DNA from: Desulfarculales bacterium UBA696
GTDB taxonomy: Bacteria; Desulfobacterota; Syntrophobacteria; Syntrophobacterales; Syntrophobacteraceae
Direction of reading: 5' to 3'
Assembly: GCA_002298995.1 (NCBI GenBank)
Contig: DBMO01000077.1
Coordinates: forward strand, 19,917-83,916
Length of the DNA stretch: 64,000 nucleotides
Shown here piece after piece: positions 54,995 to 63,623 of this stretch. The notes below the pieces were generated by a model. That model was not told where the DNA came from, made no database searches, and worked only from the letters and a program-made list of their open reading frames with translations. The translations under genes were made by a program, and so were the position numbers. Numbering within the stretch: position 1 is the stretch's first letter; each line of letters starts with the position of its first letter.

Positions 54995-56938
54995 TTATGC
55001 GGCTGCGACGGTAACCGCGAGGCGATTCTGAATCAGGTCGTCGACCACGGCCGGTTCGGCCAGGGTCGAGGTGTCGCCGAGGTTATCCATCTCGTTTGCG
55101 GCGATCTTTCTGAGGATGCGCCGCATGATTTTGCCCGACCTTGTCTTTGGAAGCCCTGGCGCCCACTGGATGAAATCAGGCGAAGCGATCGCGCCGATTT
55201 CCCTGCGGACCCACTGGGTGAGTTCCTTGCGGAGTTCTTCCGAAGGTTCCCTATTGGCCTTGAGGGTAACGAACGCGTAGATCCCCTGGCCCTTGATGTC
55301 GTGCGGGAAGCCTACTACCGCGGCCTCTGATACCGCCATGTGCGCTACCAGGGCGCTCTCGATTTCGGCCGTCCCGAGCCGGTGGCCGGAGACGTTGATA
55401 ACATCGTCGACGCGTCCGGTGATCCAGTAATAGCCATCCTCGTCGCGGCGCGCTCCGTCTCCGGTGAAGTAATATCCCGCGTAATTCGAGAAGTAGGTCT
55501 GCTTGAAGCGCTCATGGTCCCCGTAAACCGTCCTCAGCATTCCGGGCCAGGAATCAGTTATTACCAGGTATCCGGAACCGGGGCCTTCGATGACCGAACC
55601 CTCCGGGGAGAGAAGCGCGGGCTGAACGCCGAAGAAGGGCCGCGTCGCGGAACCCGGTTTGAGATCGGTTGCGCCGGGCAGAGGGGTAATCATTATGCCG
55701 CCCGTTTCGGTCTGCCACCAGGTATCGACGATAGGAGACCTTTTCTCACCGACAACGTCGTAGTACCAGAGCCAGACTTCCGGGTTAATCGGTTCGCCGA
55801 CGGTACCCAGGACGCGAATGCTTTTTCGGGAGGTTCGCCTAACCGGCTCTTCGCCCTGGCGCATGATGGCCCGGATCGCGGTCGGAGCGGTGTAGAAGAT
55901 ATTTACGCCGTGCTTGTCAACAACGTCCCAGAATCTCGACCAGTCGGGGTAGTTGGGAATACCCTCGAACATCATGGTGGTTGCCCCGTTGGCGAGCGGT
56001 CCGTAGACAATGTAGCTGTGGCCGGTTACCCAGCCGATATCCGCGGTACACCAGTAGATATCGCCGTCGTGGTAGTCGAAAACATACTGGTGGGTAAGAG
56101 CCGTATAAACCAGGTATCCGCCGGTTGTATGCAATACGCCCTTGGGCTTTCCGGTCGATCCCGAGGTGTAAAGGATGAAAAGGGGATCTTCAGAATCCAT
56201 TTTCTCTGGAGGGCAATCCTCGGAGGCCTTGCTCATCAATTCATCCCAGTCAAGATCGCGCCCCAGAGTTACCGGAACATTCCCACCGGTGTGCCTCACC
56301 ATTATTACCTTCTCCACTGGAGCTTTTTCCAGCGCTTCATCCGTATTTTGCTTTAGCGGGATCCTCTTGCCGCCGCGCAGGCCTTCATCGGCCGTAATGA
56401 CAATTTTCCCGCCACAGTCCTCGATGCGGCCCGCCAAAGCTTCGGGGGAAAACCCGGCGAACACTATCGAATGGATCACGCCTATTCTTGCGCAGGCAAG
56501 CATCGCTACCGCCAGCTGCGGAATCATCGGAAGGTAGATCGTTGCGCGGTCGCCTTTCTTTAGTCCCAGAGACTTCAGTATGTTGGCGAATTTGCAGACA
56601 TTTCTATGCAGTTCCCGGTAGGTGATCTTTTGGCTTTGCGAAGGATCGTCGCCTTCCCAAATGATGGCAACCTGATCGCCGCGCGTTGCCAGGTGCCGAT
56701 CCAGGCAGTTGTAGCTGACGTTGAGCTTCCCGTCCACGAACCACTTTACGCGAACGTCCCCTAAAAACCCGCCATCTTTCACTTTGCTCCAGGGCGCAAA
56801 CCAATCGATTCTCCTGGCCTGCTCTCCCCAAAATCCTTCGGGGTCGCTTACGGACTTTTGGTACATCTCGAGATAGGTTTGGTTGTCGCAATGGGAACTT
56901 TTTGCCCAGACTTTCTGGACAGGTATTCTAGCGGCCAT
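54995..56938 (-). CDS. acs: Acetyl-CoA synthetase (AMP-forming)
   Basis: 647 residues. It activates acetate with ATP and CoA by way of acetyl-AMP. Motifs: [20 protein letters not shown] (P-loop), [30 protein letters not shown], and the C-terminal [15 protein letters not shown], whose lysine is the site of control by acetylation. Normal length. The ATG follows AGGAGGTAATTA. A candidate sigma-54 promoter is about 230 bases upstream. It complements the low-affinity AckA-PduL fusion as a high-affinity acetate scavenging route. Confidence 0.97.
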   Translation of the reverse strand: MAARIPVQKVWAKSSHCDNQTYLEMYQKSVSDPEGFWGEQARRIDWFAPWSKVKDGGFLGDVRVKWFVDGKLNVSYNCLDRHLATRGDQVAIIWEGDDPSQSQKITYRELHRNVCKFANILKSLGLKKGDRATIYLPMIPQLAVAMLACARIGVIHSIVFAGFSPEALAGRIEDCGGKIVITADEGLRGGKRIPLKQNTDEALEKAPVEKVIMVRHTGGNVPVTLGRDLDWDELMSKASEDCPPEKMDSEDPLFILYTSGSTGKPKGVLHTTGGYLVYTALTHQYVFDYHDGDIYWCTADIGWVTGHSYIVYGPLANGATTMMFEGIPNYPDWSRFWDVVDKHGVNIFYTAPTAIRAIMRQGEEPVRRTSRKSIRVLGTVGEPINPEVWLWYYDVVGEKRSPIVDTWWQTETGGIMITPLPGATDLKPGSATRPFFGVQPALLSPEGSVIEGPGSGYLVITDSWPGMLRTVYGDHERFKQTYFSNYAGYYFTGDGARRDEDGYYWITGRVDDVINVSGHRLGTAEIESALVAHMAVSEAAVVGFPHDIKGQGIYAFVTLKANREPSEELRKELTQWVRREIGAIASPDFIQWAPGLPKTRSGKIMRRILRKIAANEMDNLGDTSTLAEPAVVDDLIQNRLAVTVAAA

Positions 56939-57166
56939 TAATTACCTCCTAAGGGAACTATGGTTGAAATGGTAGCTGTGTCCTTCCTGGAAAGATAGCA
57001 GGGGGCGAAGATCGCGGGAAGCGATTGAGCGGGGCGGAATAGCAATCTAAGAGAGGACCCGGTTTAAATTGTCGCAATTCGATAGCAATGTATCGAAATT
57101 TTGTCAATAGCACGTTATTTTTTGAACAAAATCGAGATTACATTCAAAAAATAATTCTTCCTAACC

Positions 57167-57182
57167 AGCAAGGTAACTCCCA
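57167..57182 (-). promoter_or_regulatory. Candidate sigma-54 promoter for acs
   Basis: On the minus strand TGGGAGTTACCTTGCT has the exact GG-N10-GC spacing and a full TTGCT -12 box; the -24 box matches four of six. The start site would be near 57155, giving a leader of about 215 bases before acs. Confidence 0.4.
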
Positions 57183-57301
57183 CTGCAAAAATCCAATTCA
57201 AAACCAACACAAAGAGGCATTTTCATGTATGAATATTTAGAGTAAACAGGGGAAGTTACCGGTGTGAGTAGGCCAACCTGGATAATGGCTTGGAATTATC
57301 T

Positions 57302-57436
57302 CACTTTCCGCTTTGCATCGAAACTATGGAAGAGAGGGCCGAATGAGGCGATAGGAGGAAAGTAAGAAAACTATCGGATCAGTTCAGAACAGCAACTTCC
57401 ACGTTACGTGAGTTGCCGCTAGTGGGAGGTTGGTCT
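57302..57436 (+). repeat. Diverged direct repeat, left copy
   Basis: Shares CACTTTCCGCT, TGGAAG, TGAGGCGAT, ATCGGATCA and TGGGAGGTTGGTCT, in the same order and spacing, with 60795-60931. The two copies bracket the NRAMP operon. Confidence 0.65.
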
Positions 57437-57585
57437 CTGAGCTTGGTGGTTCGGCTCCGAAGTAAAGCTTGAAGAATTCGTTTCGAATTTCATCATCGGT
57501 CATGGCACCCGACCGCTCTCCAAAAAAGGGGTATTGCAGGTCGGATTAGTTCTAACAGTGCCTCTCGGCCTGTCGAATGTCCGCG

Positions 57586-57699
57586 CTACCATGTACCCTT
57601 GATGAAGCGCACCGCAAGTAGTATCAATAGGAAAACCAGATAGAATCTTAGACAATAGAGCGCGACTTTTACTGTTTTTGTCATCTGTACGCGTGGCAT
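57586..57699 (-). CDS. 37-residue membrane peptide at the end of the metal operon
   Basis: A short gene with a very strong ribosome site (GAAGGAGGCGGAC before ATG), 13 bases after the stop of the MgtE-N/CBS gene. The protein MPRVQMTKTVKVALYCLRFY continues into one hydrophobic helix (about 13-30) and ends VRFIKGTW. The basic N-terminus and single helix suggest an inner-membrane peptide with its N-terminus inside. No family is recognised. Small membrane peptides that bind and tune transporters are known in other bacteria (for example MgtS, MntS), so a regulator of the NRAMP protein is a reasonable guess. Confidence 0.65.
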   Translation of the reverse strand: MPRVQMTKTVKVALYCLRFYLVFLLILLAVRFIKGTW

Positions 57700-57712
57700 G
57701 TCCGCCTCCTTC

Positions 57713-59008
57713 TCAGGGTTTCGTACGAATTACAACGCCTTTCATGATGTCGTTGTAGCAAATCACTCCCAGGATGTGGTCCTCGCCATCGACAACGGGA
57801 AGCATCCGGTAATGATATTTGGCAAACATCTCGACAAGGTCCTCGCGGCCGGTATCTTTGTCGGCTGTCACAACCGGCGAGACCATAATTTCGCCCAGCA
57901 CAGCCTCATCAGGCGCAAGAATTAACTCGCGCAGGTCCACCACACCGATCAGCGTCTTGCTATCGCCATTTACTACGTAGATATAGGAAATGCTTCTCGG
58001 CTCCCGGCCGGACTGCCGGAAATTCCTGAGCACCTCGGAAACTTTGACCCCCCTGGACATTGCCACATAATCCTGAGACATGATGTCGTCAGCCTCGGGT
58101 TCCCGTTCGGAAAGGATGTTTCGTACCCTTTCCCCAACCTGGGCATTGAGCAATTCCAAAAGTTCCTGAGCCTCGTCAAAGGGAAGCACGGCGAAGAGAT
58201 CGGCGAGTTGAGGAACCGTCATCTCTGAGAAAATTTCCCTGGCCCTCTCATCGGAGAGGTCCTCTACCAGTTGTCGTTTTGCTCTTGGCTCCGCATCTGC
58301 AAGAGTTTCGGCTGCCTTCTCGGAATCAAGTGCCCCAAAGAGCGCCTCCTGCTCCTCGCCCTGCAACTCTTCAAGAACATCAGCCAGGTCTTCACTCGGC
58401 AACTCCATTACTTGTTTTCGCGTAAGGGAGAGCGATACTTTGTCTGTTGCGACCACATCCTCGACCGAAAGGGGTTGCACATACTTCCACGAAATCAGGC
58501 GATCCTTGATCCAACTGAATCTTCCCAGGCCAATTTGGCGCAGGAACCCGTTGAAGGAAATATCTACGTCGGCGATGAGCAGCCGTCCCCTTGTTTCAAC
58601 CAAAAGCACGTCATTTACCACCTCGCACCTTCTCCCATCCAGATCGAGGATAGTGCGTCCCATCAGGTGCTGATCGGCAAGAATCCATCCCGGCTGATCG
58701 ACAAAAGGCGGGTAAGTGCCGTCTACCGCTGGCTCAATTAAGATCGCATCATCTTCGATGCGTATGACCTTCTCCCAGGGCACGAACTCCGTTGGCTTAC
58801 CCCAGCCATGTTCGATGTAAATCCCGACCACCTGTGGGAAAGGCTCCACCAGATGGAACACGAGATCGGTAAGTTTTCCGATGCGGTCCTTGACCGTTCC
58901 AGCGCAGACACGCCTTCTCAAGAGTTCTGAAAAATGGAGCACGCGATAGTTTCCGCCGACCTTGGGAAGTTCAACACCATTTGGTCCGTGATGACTAAGA
59001 GTGAACAT
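57713..59008 (-). CDS. MgtE N-domain/CBS-domain regulatory protein
   Basis: 431 residues from ATG 59008 (AAGGAG six bases upstream; the frame is open 20 codons further, into the end of the NRAMP gene). The N-terminal 180 residues hold PRC-barrel-like halves (FSELLRRRVCAGTVKDRIGK and a similar second one). Then comes the MgtE intracellular N domain (about 215-320, LPSEDLADVLEELQGEEQEA), and a CBS pair (about 325-431, with YRMLPVVDGEDHILGVI). The membrane part of MgtE is missing. In MgtE these domains sense Mg2+; here they may do so for the NRAMP-type transporter 22 bases upstream. Confidence 0.9.
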   Translation of the reverse strand: MFTLSHHGPNGVELPKVGGNYRVLHFSELLRRRVCAGTVKDRIGKLTDLVFHLVEPFPQVVGIYIEHGWGKPTEFVPWEKVIRIEDDAILIEPAVDGTYPPFVDQPGWILADQHLMGRTILDLDGRRCEVVNDVLLVETRGRLLIADVDISFNGFLRQIGLGRFSWIKDRLISWKYVQPLSVEDVVATDKVSLSLTRKQVMELPSEDLADVLEELQGEEQEALFGALDSEKAAETLADAEPRAKRQLVEDLSDERAREIFSEMTVPQLADLFAVLPFDEAQELLELLNAQVGERVRNILSEREPEADDIMSQDYVAMSRGVKVSEVLRNFRQSGREPRSISYIYVVNGDSKTLIGVVDLRELILAPDEAVLGEIMVSPVVTADKDTGREDLVEMFAKYHYRMLPVVDGEDHILGVICYNDIMKGVVIRTKP

Positions 59009-59030
59009 AACGGTCTCCTTCTCAGATCGA

Positions 59031-60341
59031 CTATTTGAAAATATCAGGGAATAGCGTTTGAACGCCAAGAAGGGTCGACATGACCGAGACGACGACGACT
59101 ATCGACCAGTTCATGATGTTTTGAGTACGCGTGTTTACATGCTCTCCCATGAAGGAAGGTTCATTTAGTATCAGCAGCAGGAAGACCAGTGCGGCGGGCA
59201 GCAGTGTCACGGCAACGACTTGGACAAACATGGTGATGGTCACCAGGGGCGCACCCGGAATCAGCACTACCGCACCGGAGGTGATAAGCATCACAAGGTA
59301 GATACCGTAGAACCATTTAGCGTCTTTTACATTGGCGTTCAGGGAGTGTGCCCACCCGAACACCTCGCCAACCGCCCAGGAAGAAGATAAAGAGATGCAC
59401 AGCGCCCCCAGAAAGCCGGCATCGAACAGCCCGATAGCAAAAAGTCTTTTGGCCAGTTCTCCCTGGCCCGAGGGCAGAAGGGGAACTAGCGCCTCGGCGG
59501 TCTGCATTGCGTCCTCGATGATTATCTGCGGCTGATGATAGTAGAAGACGGCTGCGGTGGTAATGATGATAAATACTGCAATGATGCAGGTTGAAAGAGA
59601 GCCTATCAAAGTTTCCGCCTGGCCGAATTTTATGTCATGAATGTCCAACCTCTTGTCCACCACGGCGCTTTGCTGAAAAAATATCATCCAGGGGGCGATG
59701 GTTGTGCCTATATTGGCCATAAGGATGAAAAGCAGATCGCCTGTAAAACCCCCGACAATATTTGGGTGGTAGAAGCCCTTCAGGACCTCGTTCCATCCGG
59801 GCGCGTAGGATAGTTTCATTCCCCAGATCGCTGCCGGAATGTATACGAGGTTGAAGATGCAAAAGAATAGAGTCACCTTTTCAAAAGTCCAGTAGCTGCC
59901 GGTGACGACGACCGCAAAAAGGACAAAAGTCACGACGACAAATGTAATCCAGGGAGGAATGCCAAACAGGCTCATCGCCGCGGTCATACCGATGTATTCG
60001 GTGATCAGGGTAAGCCAGTTCACAAAAGCGAGATCGATCAGCGAAAACCAGCCCCAGAAAGGACCGAAGCCTTCGAATATCGCTTCGGCATGGCCGCGCT
60101 TCGTCACGGCCCCAAGCCGAACGGTCATCTCCTGGACATAATAAGCCATGGGGAGCAAAAGAATGAACATCCAGAGAAGGGAAAATCCGTACTTGGAGCC
60201 GGTTACAGCGTAGGTCGAGATGCCTCCGGCGTCATTATCGGCAACCATGACAATTATCCCGGGACCAAGGACCGATAGAAAAATGACAAACTGCTTCCGC
60301 AAGCGGTTCGTAATGTGAATGCTCTTGCTGATTACATACAT
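59031..60341 (-). CDS. NRAMP-family divalent metal transporter with Mg-type (NRMT-like) site
   Basis: 436 residues, about eleven membrane helices. In canonical NRAMP the metal site uses DPGN in helix 1 and MPHN in helix 6. Here helix 1 reads ADNDAGGISTYAVTGSKYGF (DAGG) and helix 6 reads GTTIAPWMIFFQQSAVVDKR (APWM). The transition-metal-selecting methionine is thus Ala, and Asn is Gly. Such changes mark the NRAMP-related magnesium transporters described from Eggerthella lenta. The adjacent MgtE-N/CBS gene supports Mg2+. It is the first of three genes. AGGA precedes the ATG. Confidence 0.9.
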   Translation of the reverse strand: MYVISKSIHITNRLRKQFVIFLSVLGPGIIVMVADNDAGGISTYAVTGSKYGFSLLWMFILLLPMAYYVQEMTVRLGAVTKRGHAEAIFEGFGPFWGWFSLIDLAFVNWLTLITEYIGMTAAMSLFGIPPWITFVVVTFVLFAVVVTGSYWTFEKVTLFFCIFNLVYIPAAIWGMKLSYAPGWNEVLKGFYHPNIVGGFTGDLLFILMANIGTTIAPWMIFFQQSAVVDKRLDIHDIKFGQAETLIGSLSTCIIAVFIIITTAAVFYYHQPQIIIEDAMQTAEALVPLLPSGQGELAKRLFAIGLFDAGFLGALCISLSSSWAVGEVFGWAHSLNANVKDAKWFYGIYLVMLITSGAVVLIPGAPLVTITMFVQVVAVTLLPAALVFLLLILNEPSFMGEHVNTRTQNIMNWSIVVVVSVMSTLLGVQTLFPDIFK

Positions 60342-60794
60342 GGCGGTATCCTAAAATCAAAAGTGGGCTCGAGACGGCATATCCACGGCCCAACCCCTAT
60401 GCATCTCCGATCACCGGTTAGTCAACACTAACCATCGGCGGTCAACCCAACTGAGTGTGTCTGGGATTACAATGCTTAGGGTCCATAAAAGAATGACTTC
60501 CTGGAGAACATAGTGGATGCAATTCTCTAATGGACCCGAACCCTCATGGCATAAGAGCCGATAACGGGACTTCGTTGGGATGAAAGTAAGCTATTGAAAT
60601 CATGAACTTCACCCTACGTAGCAATCTCACACGAGATTGTGCTCGCGGATTTGCCGGTCCCATCGCGGGAACGCACTTCTGCAGACGGCTAAAGTGCGCT
60701 TCGCCATGAATCGGAAAATCGTTGATGAAAGCCTACGGGGGAAGAGAACGGTCGGAATGACTGCCTCCAGTCGGGAAGCACGTGGGTCGCCTTT
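60342..60794. other. Leader and upstream region of the NRAMP operon
   Basis: About 450 bases with no recognised gene. Holds the hairpin at 60407-60438. I could not recognise a known Mg2+ riboswitch by eye. Confidence 0.4.
60407..60438. promoter_or_regulatory. Hairpin or operator upstream of the NRAMP gene
   Basis: A perfect 7-bp stem GGTTAGT / ACTAACC with loop CAAC, extended by CCGAT / ATCGG outside (with a 4-base bulge CACC). Lies 66 bases before the NRAMP start; it could be an operator for a metal-dependent repressor or part of a leader structure. Confidence 0.45.
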
Positions 60795-60931
60795 CACTTT
60801 CCGCTCTTCTTCCGTGTGCTTGTGGAAGGAGCGGTCAAGTGAGGCGATGAGGAAGGGAAATCAAATCATCGGATCACGAGCACTACTTACACAATGTTTC
60901 GTGTAAAATGCGCCAATTGGGAGGTTGGTCT
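60795..60931 (+). repeat. Diverged direct repeat, right copy
   Basis: Homologous to 57302-57436 in the same orientation (about two-thirds identical by eye, best at TGAGGCGAT, ATCGGATCA and TGGGAGGTTGGTCT). Confidence 0.65.
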
Positions 60932-61611
60932 TCGTTTTCGTTCATGCACAGTCCTTTTGCAAGATTACCTTCACATCAGGGCGAAAATAAAAAAACCCTG
61001 TTCCCGACGTTGCAGGGAAAGGGCCAGCCACACTTCGTCGCCCGGCGGTCTACCGATGAACTGCCCCAAGCCTCTTTTCCCCACTCGTTCAAGCTTCAGC
61101 ACCGCGTGCCGTAATAGGCATTATCGCCTCAGCCACATTAGGTAAACCCTTAATCCGGGAGTGCCTGTTATACCCTATTTAACCGCATCTTTGGATGCTT
61201 CCGGGCAGTGGCCTGTGTGCAACACGGGAGCCTCGCCTACCGAGGATTCAATTGTTCTCGGGTGCTCCATAACTTTCGTCGGCTTCCTCCGTCAAGGTAA
61301 TTTTTGTTTCAGACAAGTCAATCGCAAATTCAGATTTCTGAGCTGCCAAACCCTCACCTTGCGTATAGATAGGATTTCCCTCGGAGTACTCTCGATCCGC
61401 CGTGCGTAATAAATCTATTGGCGTAACTTGCCACCTCAGGCTCAGGGCAAGTCCATGTCTCTTACAGATGACACCGGGTCCCCGCCCAGAAGCGCCGCGG
61501 GAATAACGGAACTAGAGCTTCACAGGTCTTAATCCTTGATCACGTTGATGAAACGATTGGGCAACAGACCCAAAACTCTCCACCAGCATGACCCCCCAAT
61601 AAATGCCTAGT
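60932..61611. other. Intergenic region, possibly decayed DNA
   Basis: About 680 bases. Open frames here are short and lack family features. At 61483-61509 lies a diverged half of the MITE-like element of 43315-43422. The region following the right direct repeat may be the remains of a mobile sequence. Confidence 0.4.
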
Positions 61612-62391
61612 CTAAGAATCCTTCTTCTGGGGCCCGGAGGCGGTTTGATCGTTTTTAAAAAGGTCAAGCAACTGGCCTGGAATAGCCGGGCTTTCGATGG
61701 TCGTCGGTGTTTTCTCTCCCGGCAGCAGTATAGTGAGCGCCCGTGCATGCAGCCCCAGGCGGTTAAATGCATGATTGCCGCCAAGGTACTTCGCGGCACG
61801 TGCCGAACCGTAGCGCAGGTCACCGACTACCGGATGCCCGGACAGTTTGGCATGGCGCCGGATCTGGTGCGTGCGGCCCGAAAGCAGCTCGATTTCAACC
61901 ATCGTGTAATGGGCGCTGTGGTCGAGGACCCGGTATAGAGTCCTGCTTTCCTGTCGGCGTCCGGTCCCCTCGGGATTTTGGCGCCCTCCAGCGGCACTGG
62001 TGAGAGCCCAGGTCCATATTCCCCATGGGTCGGTTCCTTCCGGCCTTTCCAGCCGGCCATGCAAAATAGCTACGTACCGTTTCTTTACCTGGCCGGCTTC
62101 AAACTGATTTGAAAGAGATCGGAACACCTCGCGGCTGAGGGCCAGGGTAAGGAGGCCGCTTGTCTCCTTGTCGAGGCGATGAACGGGATTAACGCCAAAA
62201 TCCGGGTCCATCCCTATTCTTTCCCGGATGGGTGTTTCTTTCTTTATAAAGGCGGCTATCACCGAACAGAGATCACGCCCCGGCTCATTGTGGACACTCA
62301 TCCCGGCAGGCTTATCCACCACCAGCCAACCCTTCCCAAGGGCAACAACCGGTATCTTCATACCTTCGTGCTCAATTGATATCATCCTCAC
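61612..62391 (-). CDS. RluA-family RNA pseudouridine synthase
   Basis: 259 residues. The catalytic motif HRLDKETSGLL is intact, with the nucleophilic Asp; GWLVVDKPAGMSVHNEPG, SGRTHQIRRHAKLSGHPVVG and GLHARAL complete the fold. No S4 domain. It converts uridine to pseudouridine in rRNA or tRNA; the target site is not predictable. Alternative starts are Met3 and Met11. It contrasts with the family member at 30368-31237, which lacks the Asp. Confidence 0.94.
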   Translation of the reverse strand: MRMISIEHEGMKIPVVALGKGWLVVDKPAGMSVHNEPGRDLCSVIAAFIKKETPIRERIGMDPDFGVNPVHRLDKETSGLLTLALSREVFRSLSNQFEAGQVKKRYVAILHGRLERPEGTDPWGIWTWALTSAAGGRQNPEGTGRRQESRTLYRVLDHSAHYTMVEIELLSGRTHQIRRHAKLSGHPVVGDLRYGSARAAKYLGGNHAFNRLGLHARALTILLPGEKTPTTIESPAIPGQLLDLFKNDQTASGPQKKDS

Positions 62392-62696
62392 CCTGTTCTC
62401 AATAGACCGCTTCGGCCCGATCCCTGAAACTGCCTCTTGCCGCGCTCGGCTAAATTTATCCTACTTGTGGTCCGGGCAAATAGTTAAAAAAGAATGCTTT
62501 CCGACCGGGTGGTTAATATATATGGTATCTGAAGGGTCGTAGAGTGACTATCATGCCGATAGAGCTTGAAATCCCCGGCGCGCCTGGACAAATCGGCTCA
62601 ATCTGGGGTTACGTTTGTGATTGATTCCCAAGCGTGGAACCGGCACCGTCTGTGTACGTCAACTCACCTCTTAACTCAACCAAAACGGGTATCCAA
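62392..62696. other. Intergenic region, nothing recognised
   Basis: About 300 bases between divergent genes. No promoter box stands out. Confidence 0.35.
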
Positions 62697-63410
62697 ATGA
62701 AAGCAATTACAATTCAGCAACCGTATGCATTCGAGATTATGACCGGTCAGAAGACAATCGAACTAGGCGCTCGGGATACCCTGCACCGAGGTGAACTCCT
62801 GATATGCTCCGCCCGGAAACCAGCTTTCTCCCAGGAGGAAATGGAAGAGATGGAAGAGGAATACGGGTGCTTGTTCCTCTACGGGCAGGCGCTTTGTGTG
62901 GTGCGGCTTTCGGATGTTCGGCCGATGAAAAAAGGAGACGAGGAAAAGGCTCTGGCGGATAAGTTCAACCCGGAAGCATATTCTTGGGTGCTCGAAGATG
63001 TTAGACCCGTTATTCCTTTTCCTGTCAAAGGCCAGCAAGGCTTATTCGATGTCGATGATCATCTCGTTTCAATATCTCCATTCCGATATGGCGAACCTGT
63101 CATGGTTAAACGCGGAACAATCGCCAAAGATTTCGGTATCGATTTCTCCGGATGGCATGGCCGGACCTCCGAAACTGTTGTTATCGAAGAAGGAGAAGCA
63201 AGGATTCGCGTCAAATGGGATAGTCTTACCTTAAAGAACATTCCACCCTCGGTTATTGAGAAGTGCGAAAAAGAGGAAGTTGACTGGACCAGCGTTTTGC
63301 TGCGCTTTCAAGAACTGGAGCATTCCGAAGCGCGAGATACATTGGAAGATGTCGATGACGCCATTGACATAATTATCGAGGAGAACCCCTCAATTTTTGA
63401 GGAACAATAG
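62697..63410 (+). CDS. ASCH-domain protein with C-terminal beta-barrel-like extension
   Basis: 237 residues from ATG 62697, where similarity begins (MKAITIQQPYAFEIMTGQKT); the frame is open 21 codons further. Residues 1-110 are an ASCH domain, a PUA-like fold that binds RNA or modified nucleosides (IQQPYA, GARDTLHRGELLICSARKP). Residues 130-185 look like a small beta-barrel (YGEPVMVKRGTIAKDFGIDF, then IRVKWDSLTL). The C-terminus is helical and very acidic. Some ASCH proteins hydrolyse N4-acetylcytidine; I cannot assign that here. No clear Shine-Dalgarno. Confidence 0.85.
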   Translation: MKAITIQQPYAFEIMTGQKTIELGARDTLHRGELLICSARKPAFSQEEMEEMEEEYGCLFLYGQALCVVRLSDVRPMKKGDEEKALADKFNPEAYSWVLEDVRPVIPFPVKGQQGLFDVDDHLVSISPFRYGEPVMVKRGTIAKDFGIDFSGWHGRTSETVVIEEGEARIRVKWDSLTLKNIPPSVIEKCEKEEVDWTSVLLRFQELEHSEARDTLEDVDDAIDIIIEENPSIFEEQ

Positions 63411-63623
63411 GGAGCAATATTGATTGTATGGTCTCCGGACAGGCCGGAAGCGCGTCGTCCGCTCATCGTCTTTCTTCCCGGATGTCTTTTGCATCAGGCT
63501 TCGGGGCGCTTCAGGCGGGATAGCCGCTCGGTCACCAGCGCCGAGGTGAACATTGCCATTTTAAATCTTTCGGTCTTCTCCTCCTAAAATCTTCCATCCG
63601 GCCATGGCTGCTCCATTTGCCAC
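63411..63623. other. Intergenic region between convergent genes
   Basis: About 210 bases with no clear gene or terminator. Confidence 0.35.

Larger units (their letters stand above)
56939..57585. other. Long upstream region of acs
   Basis: About 650 bases. Contains the candidate sigma-54 site (57167-57182), the left diverged direct repeat (57302-57436), and a weak 39-codon frame on the minus strand at 57384-57503 (MTDDEIRNEFFKLYFGAEPP) that may be a small gene but has no good ribosome site. No recognised gene. Confidence 0.45.

Noticed and set aside
55340..56356. 338-codon open frame on the plus strand
   Set aside because: Antisense to acs, a clear gene. Long antisense frames are common in GC-rich coding DNA.
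57384..57503. 39-codon frame on the minus strand starting MTDDEIRNEFFKLY
   Set aside because: Protein-like to the eye, but it lacks a well-spaced ribosome site and overlaps the diverged direct repeat; mentioned only within the intergenic entry.
60932..61400. Group II intron, small RNA or transposase remnant
   Set aside because: The region looks decayed, but I could not find a domain V-like hairpin, a reverse-transcriptase motif or a convincing transposase fragment.
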